In this document: positions 6,194-12,525 of the stretch, in pieces
Numbering within the stretch: position 1 is the stretch's first letter
How the letters are laid out: each line of letters opens with the position of its first letter
NCBI GenBank assembly: GCA_947097535.1
Contig: CAMURM010000009.1
Coordinates: forward strand, 1 to 14,190
Length of the DNA stretch: 14,190 nucleotides
Source of the DNA: an uncultured Selenomonas sp.
Lineage (GTDB): Bacteria > Bacillota > Negativicutes > Selenomonadales > Selenomonadaceae
Reading direction: 5' to 3'
Program-made: the position numbers and the translations under genes
The notes under the pieces: generated by a model
What the model saw: the letters and a program-made list of their open reading frames with translations, nothing else
Told to the model about the DNA's origin: nothing
Database searches by the model: none

Positions 6194-7951
6194 TTATCCC
6201 AACATGCCCATGCCGAGCAGCTGCTCTATTGCGGGGTTGCCGTCTTTCGCCGCTTCTGTCGCGTTCTTCGCCGCCTGCGCGGCGGGTGCCGCGATCTCGG
6301 CGATTTGTGCCGCCTGCTGCATTTGCTGCATTTTCTGCATCTCTTCTTCTTTTTTCTGCTGGATCGCCAGATACTCGTCGTCCGTGCGCTTCATTGCCGC
6401 CGGGGCGCCGAGCATATCGAAGTAGCGGTTGATCGTCTCATTCCAGTCGACTTTGTCGAGCGCGGCTTGATTGAACTGCGCGATCTGCGCCACGAATGCG
6501 ACGGCCTGTTCGATGTTCACGAGGCCGCTCATCTTCTGCGCCTGCGCCAAGGGTGAGATGTACTCGATCTTCAGCTCTTGGTTCCGAAGAAGCTCTTGCG
6601 TTTCTTCGTCTTCCGGCTCCGGGAACATGCGTGCCCGGTCGAGGATGTTGTATACGCGCTCGATGATGCGCCCCAAGAATTCAAACTGCATCCGCTGCAC
6701 GACGGGGCCTAGGATGTTCATTTTCTCCTGCGTGCGTTCCAGGACTTCGCGCGCCGTCATGGATTTTTCCTGACTGTCGAGCATCATGAAGAGGTCTGCG
6801 CTGTACGCGCGTTTGATTCTTTCCGTCGCGTCAGCGACCACTTGCAGCAGGTGATCGAGGTTGCCCTGCACTTGGAAGAGCGGCGTTACAGCGTCTCTTT
6901 GTTCGACGAATGTCTTGCCGCCCGGCACGAGGTTGATCCCCTTCGCCGCCAGATTTGCATCGACGGCGAACGCCGGCTTTACCGAGAGTTCGACCATCGT
7001 CAATTTGTCTTTTTCCAGGAGATGCAGCACTTTCGCGTCGCCTTCGGCGAACCAGCCGGGGCCTTTGCCGTAGCTTTCGTTTCCCATGATGAGGTACCGC
7101 GCCACCGGCACCGGCCATTCATGAAAGCCGCCCACGTGCAGGAAATCGCCTTCTGCGGTCCCTTCGACGTAGTACACCGACAGATACGGCAGATGGAAGC
7201 TGCCGAGTTTCTGCGGATCGTAGTTGCGGTTTGGCGCGACGTACCAGACGACCGTATGCTGCGCTTTTAAGGCGGGACCGTTGGCGATTTCTGCGCGGAT
7301 GTTCTCCGGCAGGTTTTCTTCGCCGAATTTGTCCGCCATCTGCACGGCACTCATCTTGAGCTTGCGGCAGAATGTCTGCACGCTTCCGTCGGGGCCGTTC
7401 TCCATCGCATAGCTGCCGATGGGGTACGGTACGAAGTGAACGCCGTATTGGCGGTCGGGAAAGATGCCGAGCGGCGCTTGCCCGAAGGCAAGTTCCAAAT
7501 AGCAGCTGTGTACCGCCGTATAGAAATTGCTCTTTTCTAGGACGTCCGCCAGGATGTCGATGCGTTCGTCGAGGATTTTCCCGAGATCGGAATTGTCTTT
7601 GAGTTCCGTATCGGCAAAGTCCAGCCGAAACCATTTCCTCGACGGCGGCGTAAGGCCGCCCATCACGCCTGCCGCAAACACTTGATTGCTGTCCCACGCG
7701 CAGTTGTGCCAGACGTTCGTATCTTTCCGGCGTCCGGCGTTCGTCTCGTCGTCCACGCCGTCAAATGCGCCGACATACGGCAGTTGATAGGCGCGGATCT
7801 CTTTCCAGCGCGTTTCGTAGGTATGGCGCTTTTCGATCAGCTGCGCTACGGTTCGCTCGATCCGCTTTCTGTCAACGTGAAGACGCGCTGCCAGATCGCT
7901 TGCGCGAATCAGGGGCGGCAAACGCGCCCCTTGCGTTCTCTCTTTTTCCAT
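6194..7951 (-). CDS. Portal (head-to-tail connector) protein, T7/BPP-1 type
   Basis: A 585-residue protein of the podovirus head-tail connector family (PF12236 type). Typical blocks are RWKEIRAYQLPYVGAF near residue 48, then WDSNQVFAAGVMGGLTPPSR near 87-106 ('a...la.gl..gltppsr.WF.l'). Others are SYGKGPGWFAEGDAKVLHLL near 300 and the wing/clip segment SMTAREVLERTQEKMNILGP. The C-terminal 80 residues are a Gln/Met/Ala-rich coiled coil (QQKKEEEMQKMQQMQQAAQI), as in many podovirus portals with a barrel. The portal is the dodecameric ring for DNA entry and the docking site of the terminase and adaptor. The ATG at 7951 follows AAGGAGGAGTT, in which the upstream gene's TAA stop is embedded. Confidence 0.88.
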   Translation of the reverse strand: MEKERTQGARLPPLIRASDLAARLHVDRKRIERTVAQLIEKRHTYETRWKEIRAYQLPYVGAFDGVDDETNAGRRKDTNVWHNCAWDSNQVFAAGVMGGLTPPSRKWFRLDFADTELKDNSDLGKILDERIDILADVLEKSNFYTAVHSCYLELAFGQAPLGIFPDRQYGVHFVPYPIGSYAMENGPDGSVQTFCRKLKMSAVQMADKFGEENLPENIRAEIANGPALKAQHTVVWYVAPNRNYDPQKLGSFHLPYLSVYYVEGTAEGDFLHVGGFHEWPVPVARYLIMGNESYGKGPGWFAEGDAKVLHLLEKDKLTMVELSVKPAFAVDANLAAKGINLVPGGKTFVEQRDAVTPLFQVQGNLDHLLQVVADATERIKRAYSADLFMMLDSQEKSMTAREVLERTQEKMNILGPVVQRMQFEFLGRIIERVYNILDRARMFPEPEDEETQELLRNQELKIEYISPLAQAQKMSGLVNIEQAVAFVAQIAQFNQAALDKVDWNETINRYFDMLGAPAAMKRTDDEYLAIQQKKEEEMQKMQQMQQAAQIAEIAAPAAQAAKNATEAAKDGNPAIEQLLGMGMLG

Positions 7952-7960
7952 AACTCCTCC

Positions 7961-8173
7961 TTACCCGAGCGTCGTACGCCCGCCGCTCCCGGCGATCGTT
8001 CCGAGAATGGTATCACGGTCGCCGGAAAGGCTCGTCGATGCGCGACCGCGCCTTCTCTTTTGCCCCGACGACGTGTCTTTCGAGCCGAGATCCGTCGGCT
8101 GCACCGTCGTCGGCGCAGGATCCACCTTCGGCGGCGTATAATGACTGCCTCCGCCTCCGCCTCCGCTGCACAT
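7961..8173 (-). CDS. Small Gly-rich phage protein between large terminase and portal
   Basis: A 70-residue protein starting MCSGGGGGGSHYTPPKVDPA and ending with a basic patch QKRRRGRAST followed by LSGDRDTILG and a Gly/Thr tail. A good Shine-Dalgarno (AAAGGGGGTGAGCATC) decides this ATG over an upstream in-frame TTG reading back to 8551, which lies under the terminase gene. Short Gly-run proteins with an 'RRGR.S' basic C-terminus recur in podovirus structural clusters, but I cannot name a function. The stop TAA is part of the portal Shine-Dalgarno. Cys2 sits after Met but there is no hydrophobic segment, so it is not a lipoprotein. Confidence 0.7.
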   Translation of the reverse strand: MCSGGGGGGSHYTPPKVDPAPTTVQPTDLGSKDTSSGQKRRRGRASTSLSGDRDTILGTIAGSGGRTTLG

Positions 8174-8223
8174 GATGCTCACCCCCTTTCTTGGCGTTTC
8201 GCTGTTTGAATTGTTCGATGGGT

Positions 8224-9660
8224 TCAAAACGGATCGTAGTCCGTGTTGCACATGGATGCACGCGCCCCCGCAGGGGAAGCCCGCACGGGATAGGCGAAGG
8301 TCAGCGCCAGCGCGTCTGCCTTGTTCGGCGAGGCAAGCCCGCGCTTTTTCATATCTTCTTTGCTCTCTAGCTGCAGTTTGCCGCTGCGGTTCATGAATGC
8401 TTCGGGGCCTTTGAGGTCGTCTCGCAGAGCGGAATCGTCCGGCAGGGCGCCGACGGTCTTTAGCCACTCTTTCATCTCCGCCCACATTTCCGCGCGTTTG
8501 TTCGCGTAGTAGGGGTTTCGCGGCTTTGCCGCAAACGATACGAGATTCCATGTCCTGCCCATATTGCGCCCGACGGAGTAGATGCCGGTGCCGTACCCTT
8601 GGTCGATGTTCACGGCGACGGCGCGATATTTGTCCTCCAGGTAAGCGATGCGTTCGGCCATGTGCACGTCGTCGTCATTTTTCTCGCAGGTCAGGAGCGC
8701 CTTGCACATCGAGCCTTGACGCAGGAAGATTTCTAGCGTATCTTCTCCCGTCCATGCAGGATCTACGCCCAAGATCACCGGCGCGAAGTCGAATTCATGG
8801 GGCGCTATTACGCGCTTTGTCGCCTGCTCAATGATCGCGGCCGAGATGAACTGCAGTTCGGATGCCGAGGGGAATTCGCCCTTGACGCGCACCTTGAAGA
8901 AGTCGCTGTCTTCGCCGCGCGTTTCTGCCCACTCGGCGATCAGTTCTTTGTTGCTGATCGCTACATCGCGGCTGTCGATCTGCCGCGTGCACCAAAGCGC
9001 ACGGTCGCGATGAAAGCAGTCATAGAAGCGCCCGCTCGTTCGCGTCGGGTTGCCGAACGCACACCAGATGATCTCTGTATCTGCATCCGTCATGGCACCT
9101 TCGGCGACTTCCCAGATCACGTTGGCGATCGCCGACGCTTCGTCAAAGACGAGCAGGATCCGATTCCCTTGATTGTGCAGTCCCGCAAAGGATTCCGAAT
9201 GGCTTTCGTTCCACGGGATCGCGTCGATGCGCCACGTCTTTTCATGCCCCGGTTCGTTCGCAAAGAGCGCCGTCGCCGTGTAGGTGAACATCTCTTTGGC
9301 GAGGAAGCACTCATACCACTTCGATAGCTCCGCCCATGTCTTGCTCTTGAGCTGCGTGTCCGTGTTGGCTGTGATAATGCCGCGCGTGTCCTCATGCGTC
9401 GAGATCGCCCAGAGGATGATCCACGCGACAAGAGCAGACTTCCCTATCCCATGACCGGATGCTACCGCCTCTCGGATTACTTTGCCCGGCGACTTGAGTC
9501 CGTCGCGGATATCGGCAAGAAGCGCCAGCTGCCACTCTTGCGGCGATCTTCCTTCGAGCTTGCCTTCTCCCCAAGGAAACGCCCCGTAGACAAACGCCAC
9601 CGGATCATAGGCGAGTTCTGCAAGGAAATCAATCATTCCCTGCCGGACGATCTGCTGCAT
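8224..9660 (-). CDS. Terminase large subunit (packaging ATPase/nuclease)
   Basis: A 478-residue protein with all the expected motifs. Q44 within PQEWQ is likely the adenine-binding Q motif. Walker A is SGHGIGKS at 68-75, and Walker B with the catalytic Glu is ILLVFDEA at 168-175. FGNPT at 202-206 is the usual coupling-motif position. The RNase H-like nuclease follows, with Asp300 in LGVDPAW, Asp353 in VNIDQGYGTG and Asp449 in SPNKADALALT. It packages the genome by docking on the portal. The ATG at 9660 lies inside the end of the small terminase gene (32-base overlap) with GGGAG ten bases upstream. Length and motif set are those of a complete, active enzyme. Confidence 0.93.
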   Translation of the reverse strand: MQQIVRQGMIDFLAELAYDPVAFVYGAFPWGEGKLEGRSPQEWQLALLADIRDGLKSPGKVIREAVASGHGIGKSALVAWIILWAISTHEDTRGIITANTDTQLKSKTWAELSKWYECFLAKEMFTYTATALFANEPGHEKTWRIDAIPWNESHSESFAGLHNQGNRILLVFDEASAIANVIWEVAEGAMTDADTEIIWCAFGNPTRTSGRFYDCFHRDRALWCTRQIDSRDVAISNKELIAEWAETRGEDSDFFKVRVKGEFPSASELQFISAAIIEQATKRVIAPHEFDFAPVILGVDPAWTGEDTLEIFLRQGSMCKALLTCEKNDDDVHMAERIAYLEDKYRAVAVNIDQGYGTGIYSVGRNMGRTWNLVSFAAKPRNPYYANKRAEMWAEMKEWLKTVGALPDDSALRDDLKGPEAFMNRSGKLQLESKEDMKKRGLASPNKADALALTFAYPVRASPAGARASMCNTDYDPF

Positions 9661-10090
9661 TTTTGATTCGCTCCCTTGCTTCTTTCAACGCCTGCGCTGC
9701 GTTCAGCGTGATTTCTCCCGTGATTTTCGTATCTTGCCTTTCGGCGTATACGTCCGGCTTCGCTCCCTTGAGCAGCAGGATGAGCAGCGCATCGCTCATC
9801 TTGCGGTACGAGTCCACCTTCTTGCCCTTGTAGTAGACGCCCATCTCCGTGCCTTCTACCGCACGCCGATATGCTTCTTCTTCCAAGAGGTCGCCTGCCA
9901 TCTCTTTCGCTTCGCCGAACGCTTTCTTATACGCCGCATCTTCTTTCAGCCAGTTGTAATGCGTCTGCCGCGTGATGCCCGAGGCTTCCGCCGCCCGCCC
10001 GATCGTCCCCGTCTCGATATAGATATTTAAGAATTCATTCTTTTGCTTCGAGTTTAAGAATCTGTAAAATCTCTTTGCCACCCCGCACAT
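9629..10090 (-). CDS. Terminase small subunit
   Basis: A 153-residue DNA-binding protein just upstream of the large terminase and overlapping it. The helix-turn-helix is at about residues 28-50: GTIGRAAEASGITRQTHYNW ('g....AA...gi.r.t.y.W'), the usual pac/cos-recognition domain. It is followed by the family pattern KAFGEAKEMAGDLLEEEAYR, RRAVEG and DALLILLLKGAKPDVYAER ('lL...LKa..P..Y.er'). The start is uncertain. ATG at 10090 directly abuts AAAGGGGG, whereas GTG at 10081 (AKRFYRFLNS...) has that same site at better spacing. An in-frame reading back to 10243 has no ribosome site and runs into the control region. Confidence 0.85.
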   Translation of the reverse strand: MCGVAKRFYRFLNSKQKNEFLNIYIETGTIGRAAEASGITRQTHYNWLKEDAAYKKAFGEAKEMAGDLLEEEAYRRAVEGTEMGVYYKGKKVDSYRKMSDALLILLLKGAKPDVYAERQDTKITGEITLNAAQALKEARERIKNAADRPAGND

Positions 10091-10258
10091 CCCCCTTTCC
10101 CTTCTGCCGCCTGCCTTCGCGGCTCTTTTCTCAGGCTTCTCTTTTCCCACAGTTCTATGTGTCAAATGACGCTGCTCTTTTTCTCTTGCGTTTTTGGGAT
10201 TCGTTTTCGGGCAAAAGAAAAAAGCCACACGCAACAAGCGCATGACCTCACTCTATTC

Positions 10259-10267
10259 AGTATACCA
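10259..10267 (-). promoter_or_regulatory. Extended -10 promoter for the packaging/virion operon
   Basis: On the minus strand this reads TGGTATACT: a TG-n extension with a -10 one base from consensus (TATACT). It points towards the terminase genes, whose start is about 170 bases downstream. There is no good -35 at 17 bp (an A-rich stretch is there instead), which is typical of a promoter needing an activator. The ArpU-like gene immediately upstream is the natural candidate. Not proven. Confidence 0.5.
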
Positions 10268-10270
10268 CGA

Positions 10271-10384
10271 TTTTTGCGGATTTTTTCCCGGAATGCTCCA
10301 ACGCCCGAAATCCTTGCCACTCTAAGGGTTTCGGGTTTTTTGCCGCTTTTTTTGCAAGTTTTTCTAATCTTTTGCCCGCTTTTT
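10271..10384. promoter_or_regulatory. Helically phased A-tracts (predicted bent DNA) in the control region
   Basis: On the plus strand there are T-runs at 10271-10275, 10281-10286, 10336-10341, 10347-10353, 10359-10363, 10370-10373 and 10380-10384. Centre spacings are 10.5, 55, 11.5, 11, 10.5 and 10.5 bases; 55 is five helical turns. Runs of 4-7 A/T repeated every turn bend DNA. The tracts lie upstream of and across the -10/-35 region of the late promoter, in a window otherwise GC-rich. They could form an UP-element, an activator-binding platform, or part of a pac/cos site next to the small terminase gene. Confidence 0.6.
10304..10341 (+). terminator. Intrinsic terminator pointing against all genes
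   Basis: Plus strand: arm CCCGAAATCC (10304-10313), 12-base loop, arm GGGTTTCGGG (10326-10335), then TTTTTT (10336-10341). The stem is 10 bp with one G-T wobble. On the minus strand the hairpin is not followed by T, so it ends only rightward transcripts. No plus-strand gene is visible upstream, so it either shields the ArpU/rep region from antisense transcription or ends a small RNA made from the control region. Confidence 0.65.
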
Positions 10385-10395
10385 CGCCGCTTGCA

Positions 10396-10779
10396 TCAGA
10401 ACACGCGCATCAAGCCCATCTGACAGGCGCACGCCAACGCGACGGCGCGAATCTGCCGCACCGCCTCATAGTATGTGTTTTTGCTGATGAAAAGCTCTCG
10501 GCAAATTCGGTGATACCCCTGCCGACGGAAAAACTTTCGGATATAGACCGTCTCTGCGACGGAGCCGCCAAGCAGCTTTCGTACTTCGGCGCTCACCCGC
10601 GCCCAGTCCTCAAGCTCGGTTTTGTATCTGCCCTCATACGAGAGATGTTCCATGTTTCGAAGAGCCTGCCGCGCCGTCGGATTCTTCCCGCCCGCCGGAG
10701 CGTATCGCTTTTGCCTTCGCTCTTCGCGTGCCGCCGCATACAGCATCTGCTCCACGCGCATGTAAATCTCCCGCTTCAT
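10396..10779 (-). CDS. ArpU/RinA-like late transcription regulator
   Basis: A 127-residue protein, Arg-rich at the N-terminus, with a probable sigma-region-4-like helix-turn-helix near residues 76-112: ETVYIRKFFRRQGYHRICRE then LFISKNTYYEAVRQIRAVA. The size, C-terminal helix-turn-helix, and position between the replication gene and the small terminase are those of ArpU/RinA-type activators of phage late genes. The ATG at 10779 is chosen because GAGGGGGCAGCGGA precedes it; an in-frame TTG at 10827 also exists. The start is embedded in the end of the rep gene in a different frame, and the TGA of a nine-codon reading frame overlaps it as ATGA. Sequence similarity to named members is only general. 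Confidence 0.6.
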   Translation of the reverse strand: MKREIYMRVEQMLYAAAREERRQKRYAPAGGKNPTARQALRNMEHLSYEGRYKTELEDWARVSAEVRKLLGGSVAETVYIRKFFRRQGYHRICRELFISKNTYYEAVRQIRAVALACACQMGLMRVF

Positions 10780-11536
10780 TCCGCTGCCCCCTCGCTTTCT
10801 TGCATCGACTCTCCTCCGTTCGCTCAAAACAAGCCAGTGTCAGAGGATAGCCCTCTGCCGTATATGTGCTGTACGAAAGCTCCTTGATGATGCGATACCC
10901 CTTCGGCGGCTGAAAATCTGTCTGAAAGGCCTCCGCCCGCGTCACCGTCACAACCTTCGGCTCTCGGCGCAGTAAATTGCGGCTTGTCTGCAAACGCCCT
11001 GCATGTGCCGCCACCTTCTCCTTCGTGAAATACCGCGCCAGGCGATCCGCATCCGCCAGATGTCCGCCATAGAGCTTTATCGCTACGCTTCCATGCGGCC
11101 ACGCCGCTTGCACCTTTTCCAGATCCTTGGCATCGAGCGCTGGCAATAAAATATGCCCGTGCGGACGACCTGCTCCCGTCAGATTCTCCAACACCGAAAT
11201 ATACCGCGCCTCTACCCCGGCTTTTTTATAAATGCTGCGTACCTTCCGCTTGAACTTCTCAAAATCTCGCTGCACCTCATCCGCATCCGGCTTCTCGCGA
11301 TACGTGCACGTCAGATACCAGTCGCCCGTGCGAAAGTTATCCACAAGAAGGCGGGATAACTTCTCCGCACGCAGACGACAATTCACTGCCGCCTGCGTCT
11401 CCTTCGTCACATTTTGACGTTTTGCCCTTTTCTCCTTGATCTCCGGACGAAGCGGCATGGCACGATATGAATAATATTTCTTTTCGATTCGGAATCTCCC
11501 ATCCTTCGATTCCCATCTTGACCTTCGATACGCCAT
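10634..11536 (-). CDS. HUH-type rolling-circle replication initiator-like protein
   Basis: A 300-residue protein from ATG 11536 (AGGCGG nine bases upstream); an in-frame TTG at 11593 would add 19 residues. From the ATG, motif 1 is WYLTCTYRE (about 73-81). The metal-binding HUH motif is H126-G-H128 in GRPHGHILLP, and the candidate catalytic Tyr is Y169 in RLARYFTKE. This order and spacing fit the ORF2/G2P-type Rep endonucleases that nick one strand and bind covalently to it. Such genes occur in many Firmicutes prophages, but their role in tailed-phage replication is not well established. The last ~50 codons after LTLACFERTEE run under the regulator gene in another frame and read as a Gly/Ala/Arg-rich shadow. 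The functional protein probably ends near there, with the tail added by loss of an earlier stop. Confidence 0.7.
   Translation of the reverse strand: MAYRRSRWESKDGRFRIEKKYYSYRAMPLRPEIKEKRAKRQNVTKETQAAVNCRLRAEKLSRLLVDNFRTGDWYLTCTYREKPDADEVQRDFEKFKRKVRSIYKKAGVEARYISVLENLTGAGRPHGHILLPALDAKDLEKVQAAWPHGSVAIKLYGGHLADADRLARYFTKEKVAAHAGRLQTSRNLLRREPKVVTVTRAEAFQTDFQPPKGYRIIKELSYSTYTAEGYPLTLACFERTEESRCKKARGQRNEAGDLHARGADAVCGGTRRAKAKAIRSGGREESDGAAGSSKHGTSLV
10776..10805 (-). CDS. Nine-codon reading frame coupled to the regulator start
   Basis: ATG at 10805 has an excellent Shine-Dalgarno (GGAGGAG, about 4-5 bases away) and encodes MQESEGAAE. Its TGA overlaps the ArpU-like start as ATGA. It lies inside the rep gene in a different frame. 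It may be a translated leader that delivers ribosomes to the regulator, or the leftover of a gene whose body was deleted. No protein function is suggested. Confidence 0.3.
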   Translation of the reverse strand: MQESEGAAE

Positions 11537-11599
11537 GCGCTTCTTCCGCCTCTCTCGGGTGATTTTGTGTCGGTAGTTTAATTCCTTTATCAAGGCGAA

Positions 11600-11620
11600 A
11601 AAGGGGTACTTCCCCCCTTT
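11600..11620 (-). terminator. GC-rich hairpin with T-tail ahead of rep
   Basis: On the minus strand AAAGGGG pairs with CCCCTTT across a 7-base loop and is followed by two more T (TTTTT in all). It sits between the micro-ORF and the rep start. The stem is short, so it could be a weak terminator or attenuator limiting rep expression. It also hides the purine-rich AAAGGGGGG that would serve the upstream TTG start. Confidence 0.35.
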
Positions 11621-11628
11621 CTCGTAAC

Positions 11629-11672
11629 CCTTCTATATATGAGCTTTTATCTGCCTTTTATATAATAGAAGG
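11629..11672. repeat. AT-rich inverted repeat upstream of rep (candidate origin or operator)
   Basis: Arms CCTTCTAT (11629-11636) and ATAGAAGG (11665-11672) pair perfectly. Inside them ATAT pairs with ATAT across a one-base bulge, leaving an 18-base loop. This is the most AT-rich spot in the neighbourhood and lies roughly 90-140 bases upstream of the HUH Rep start. Rolling-circle nick sites usually sit on such a hairpin next to rep. An operator overlapping the rep promoter is the alternative. Confidence 0.4.
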
Positions 11673-11717
11673 AATCGTATTCTCTTGCGAAAAGTTTCGC
11701 TCTCTTGCCGCCCGCAT
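11658..11717 (-). CDS. 19-codon micro-ORF between methyltransferase and rep
   Basis: ATG at 11717 follows TAAGGGAGTCTGA, where TAA is the methyltransferase stop. This is the same stop-fused Shine-Dalgarno layout used at other junctions here. It encodes MRAARERNFSQENTIPSII and stops inside the AT-rich inverted repeat. It could be a leader peptide or simply a chance frame; the ribosome site is its only support. Confidence 0.3.
   Translation of the reverse strand: MRAARERNFSQENTIPSII
11662..11691 (-). promoter_or_regulatory. Weak candidate promoter for rep
   Basis: Minus strand: -35 TTCGCA (11686-11691, four of six consensus bases), 18-bp spacer, -10 TATTAT (11662-11667, five of six). It reads toward rep and overlaps the right arm of the inverted repeat, so binding there would block it. 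Confidence 0.3.
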
Positions 11718-11727
11718 TCAGACTCCC

Positions 11728-12525
11728 TTACATCGCAAACAACTTCCCCTGCGTCGCGTCCGGCAGAACAAGCATTTTCTCCGTCGCCTGCCGATAGAAA
11801 TTCTTGTCGATCTCAAATCCATAGCACGTCCGTCCAAGCTCCATGCAAGCCCGAAGTGTCGCGCCGCTCCCTGCGACGGGATCGATTACCACGTCGCCCT
11901 CGTCCGTGAAAATCCCAATGAGCTGCCTGAGAAGATTCACAGGCTTCTGCGTCGGGTGAATCTTCGGATAGACTTTCGTGCTGTCGCGCTTCCACTCGAA
12001 ATGATTGAACACCATGCGCTTATTCCCCACCGCATCCACGTTGCGAAACTTCGGCAGCTTGTCGCGAAACAATACGATCGCCGTCTCCGTCGCTCCGACG
12101 ATGCGCATGTTCGCCTTGAGTACCTGCGCCGAATAATTCTTGATGAAGTACAGCGGATATGACTTCATGAATCCGTGCCGCTTCCCATACTCCACGACCA
12201 GCGGAATTTGCTGATACGAACAAAAAACGATCATCGCCGGCGCTTGGTTCCGTTCCTTCGGCTCTTTTTTGAGAAGCCGCGAACAGAAATGGAAATACTC
12301 CGCGATGTTGAAATTGCTGTCCGTGCGAAAGAATGCCTTCTTCGCAAATTTACTCTCGCCGTTTGCGTTGTCGCCGCCCTTGTACCACATCGGATTTGAC
12401 CCGTATGCATCCTCTCCGATGTTGTACGGGATGTCCGCGATCACCAACTGCGCCTTCGACGGGATTCCATACCGCTTGTAGTTTTGAAAATTGTCATGGT
12501 ACAGTTCAACTTTCGCTTTTTGCAT
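11728..12525 (-). CDS. DNA adenine-N6 / cytosine-N4 methyltransferase (beta class)
   Basis: A 265-residue enzyme. The catalytic motif IV is A-DIPYN at 30-35, a variant of DPPY, and it comes before the S-adenosylmethionine motif I, DPVAGSG at 215-221. That order defines the beta class. Between them are KIHPTQKPVNLLRQL (motif X region) and NYSAQVLKANMRIVGATETA. GFEIDKNFYRQA follows motif I as the usual motif II. There is no cognate restriction gene, so it is an orphan phage enzyme, most likely protecting phage DNA from host restriction or marking it for replication or packaging. The target sequence cannot be read from the protein. The ATG at 12525 follows AGGAAGGTGATGGCGG and lies inside the end of the 45-residue upstream gene. 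Confidence 0.85.
   Translation of the reverse strand: MQKAKVELYHDNFQNYKRYGIPSKAQLVIADIPYNIGEDAYGSNPMWYKGGDNANGESKFAKKAFFRTDSNFNIAEYFHFCSRLLKKEPKERNQAPAMIVFCSYQQIPLVVEYGKRHGFMKSYPLYFIKNYSAQVLKANMRIVGATETAIVLFRDKLPKFRNVDAVGNKRMVFNHFEWKRDSTKVYPKIHPTQKPVNLLRQLIGIFTDEGDVVIDPVAGSGATLRACMELGRTCYGFEIDKNFYRQATEKMLVLPDATQGKLFAM

Noticed and set aside
5790..6425. Cys/Ser-rich plus-strand frame of 211 codons
   Set aside because: Antisense to Bbp19-like and portal genes; the Cys/Ser/Ala-rich composition is an artefact of reading helices backward.
7961..8173. Small protein with Met-Cys start as a lipoprotein
   Set aside because: No hydrophobic signal segment or lipobox; Cys is residue 2 followed by a Gly run.
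8174..8551. Upstream extension of the small Gly-rich protein
   Set aside because: It would lie under the large terminase C-terminus in another frame; the ATG at 8173 has a clear ribosome site.
10157..10423. Plus-strand 88-codon frame in the control region
   Set aside because: It runs straight through the intrinsic terminator and A-tracts, has no Shine-Dalgarno, and its hydrophobic look comes from T-runs (Phe/Leu).
11661..11666. Perfect TATAAT on the plus strand as a rightward promoter
   Set aside because: The sequence 17 bases upstream (TATGAG) is not a -35, and no plus-strand gene follows.
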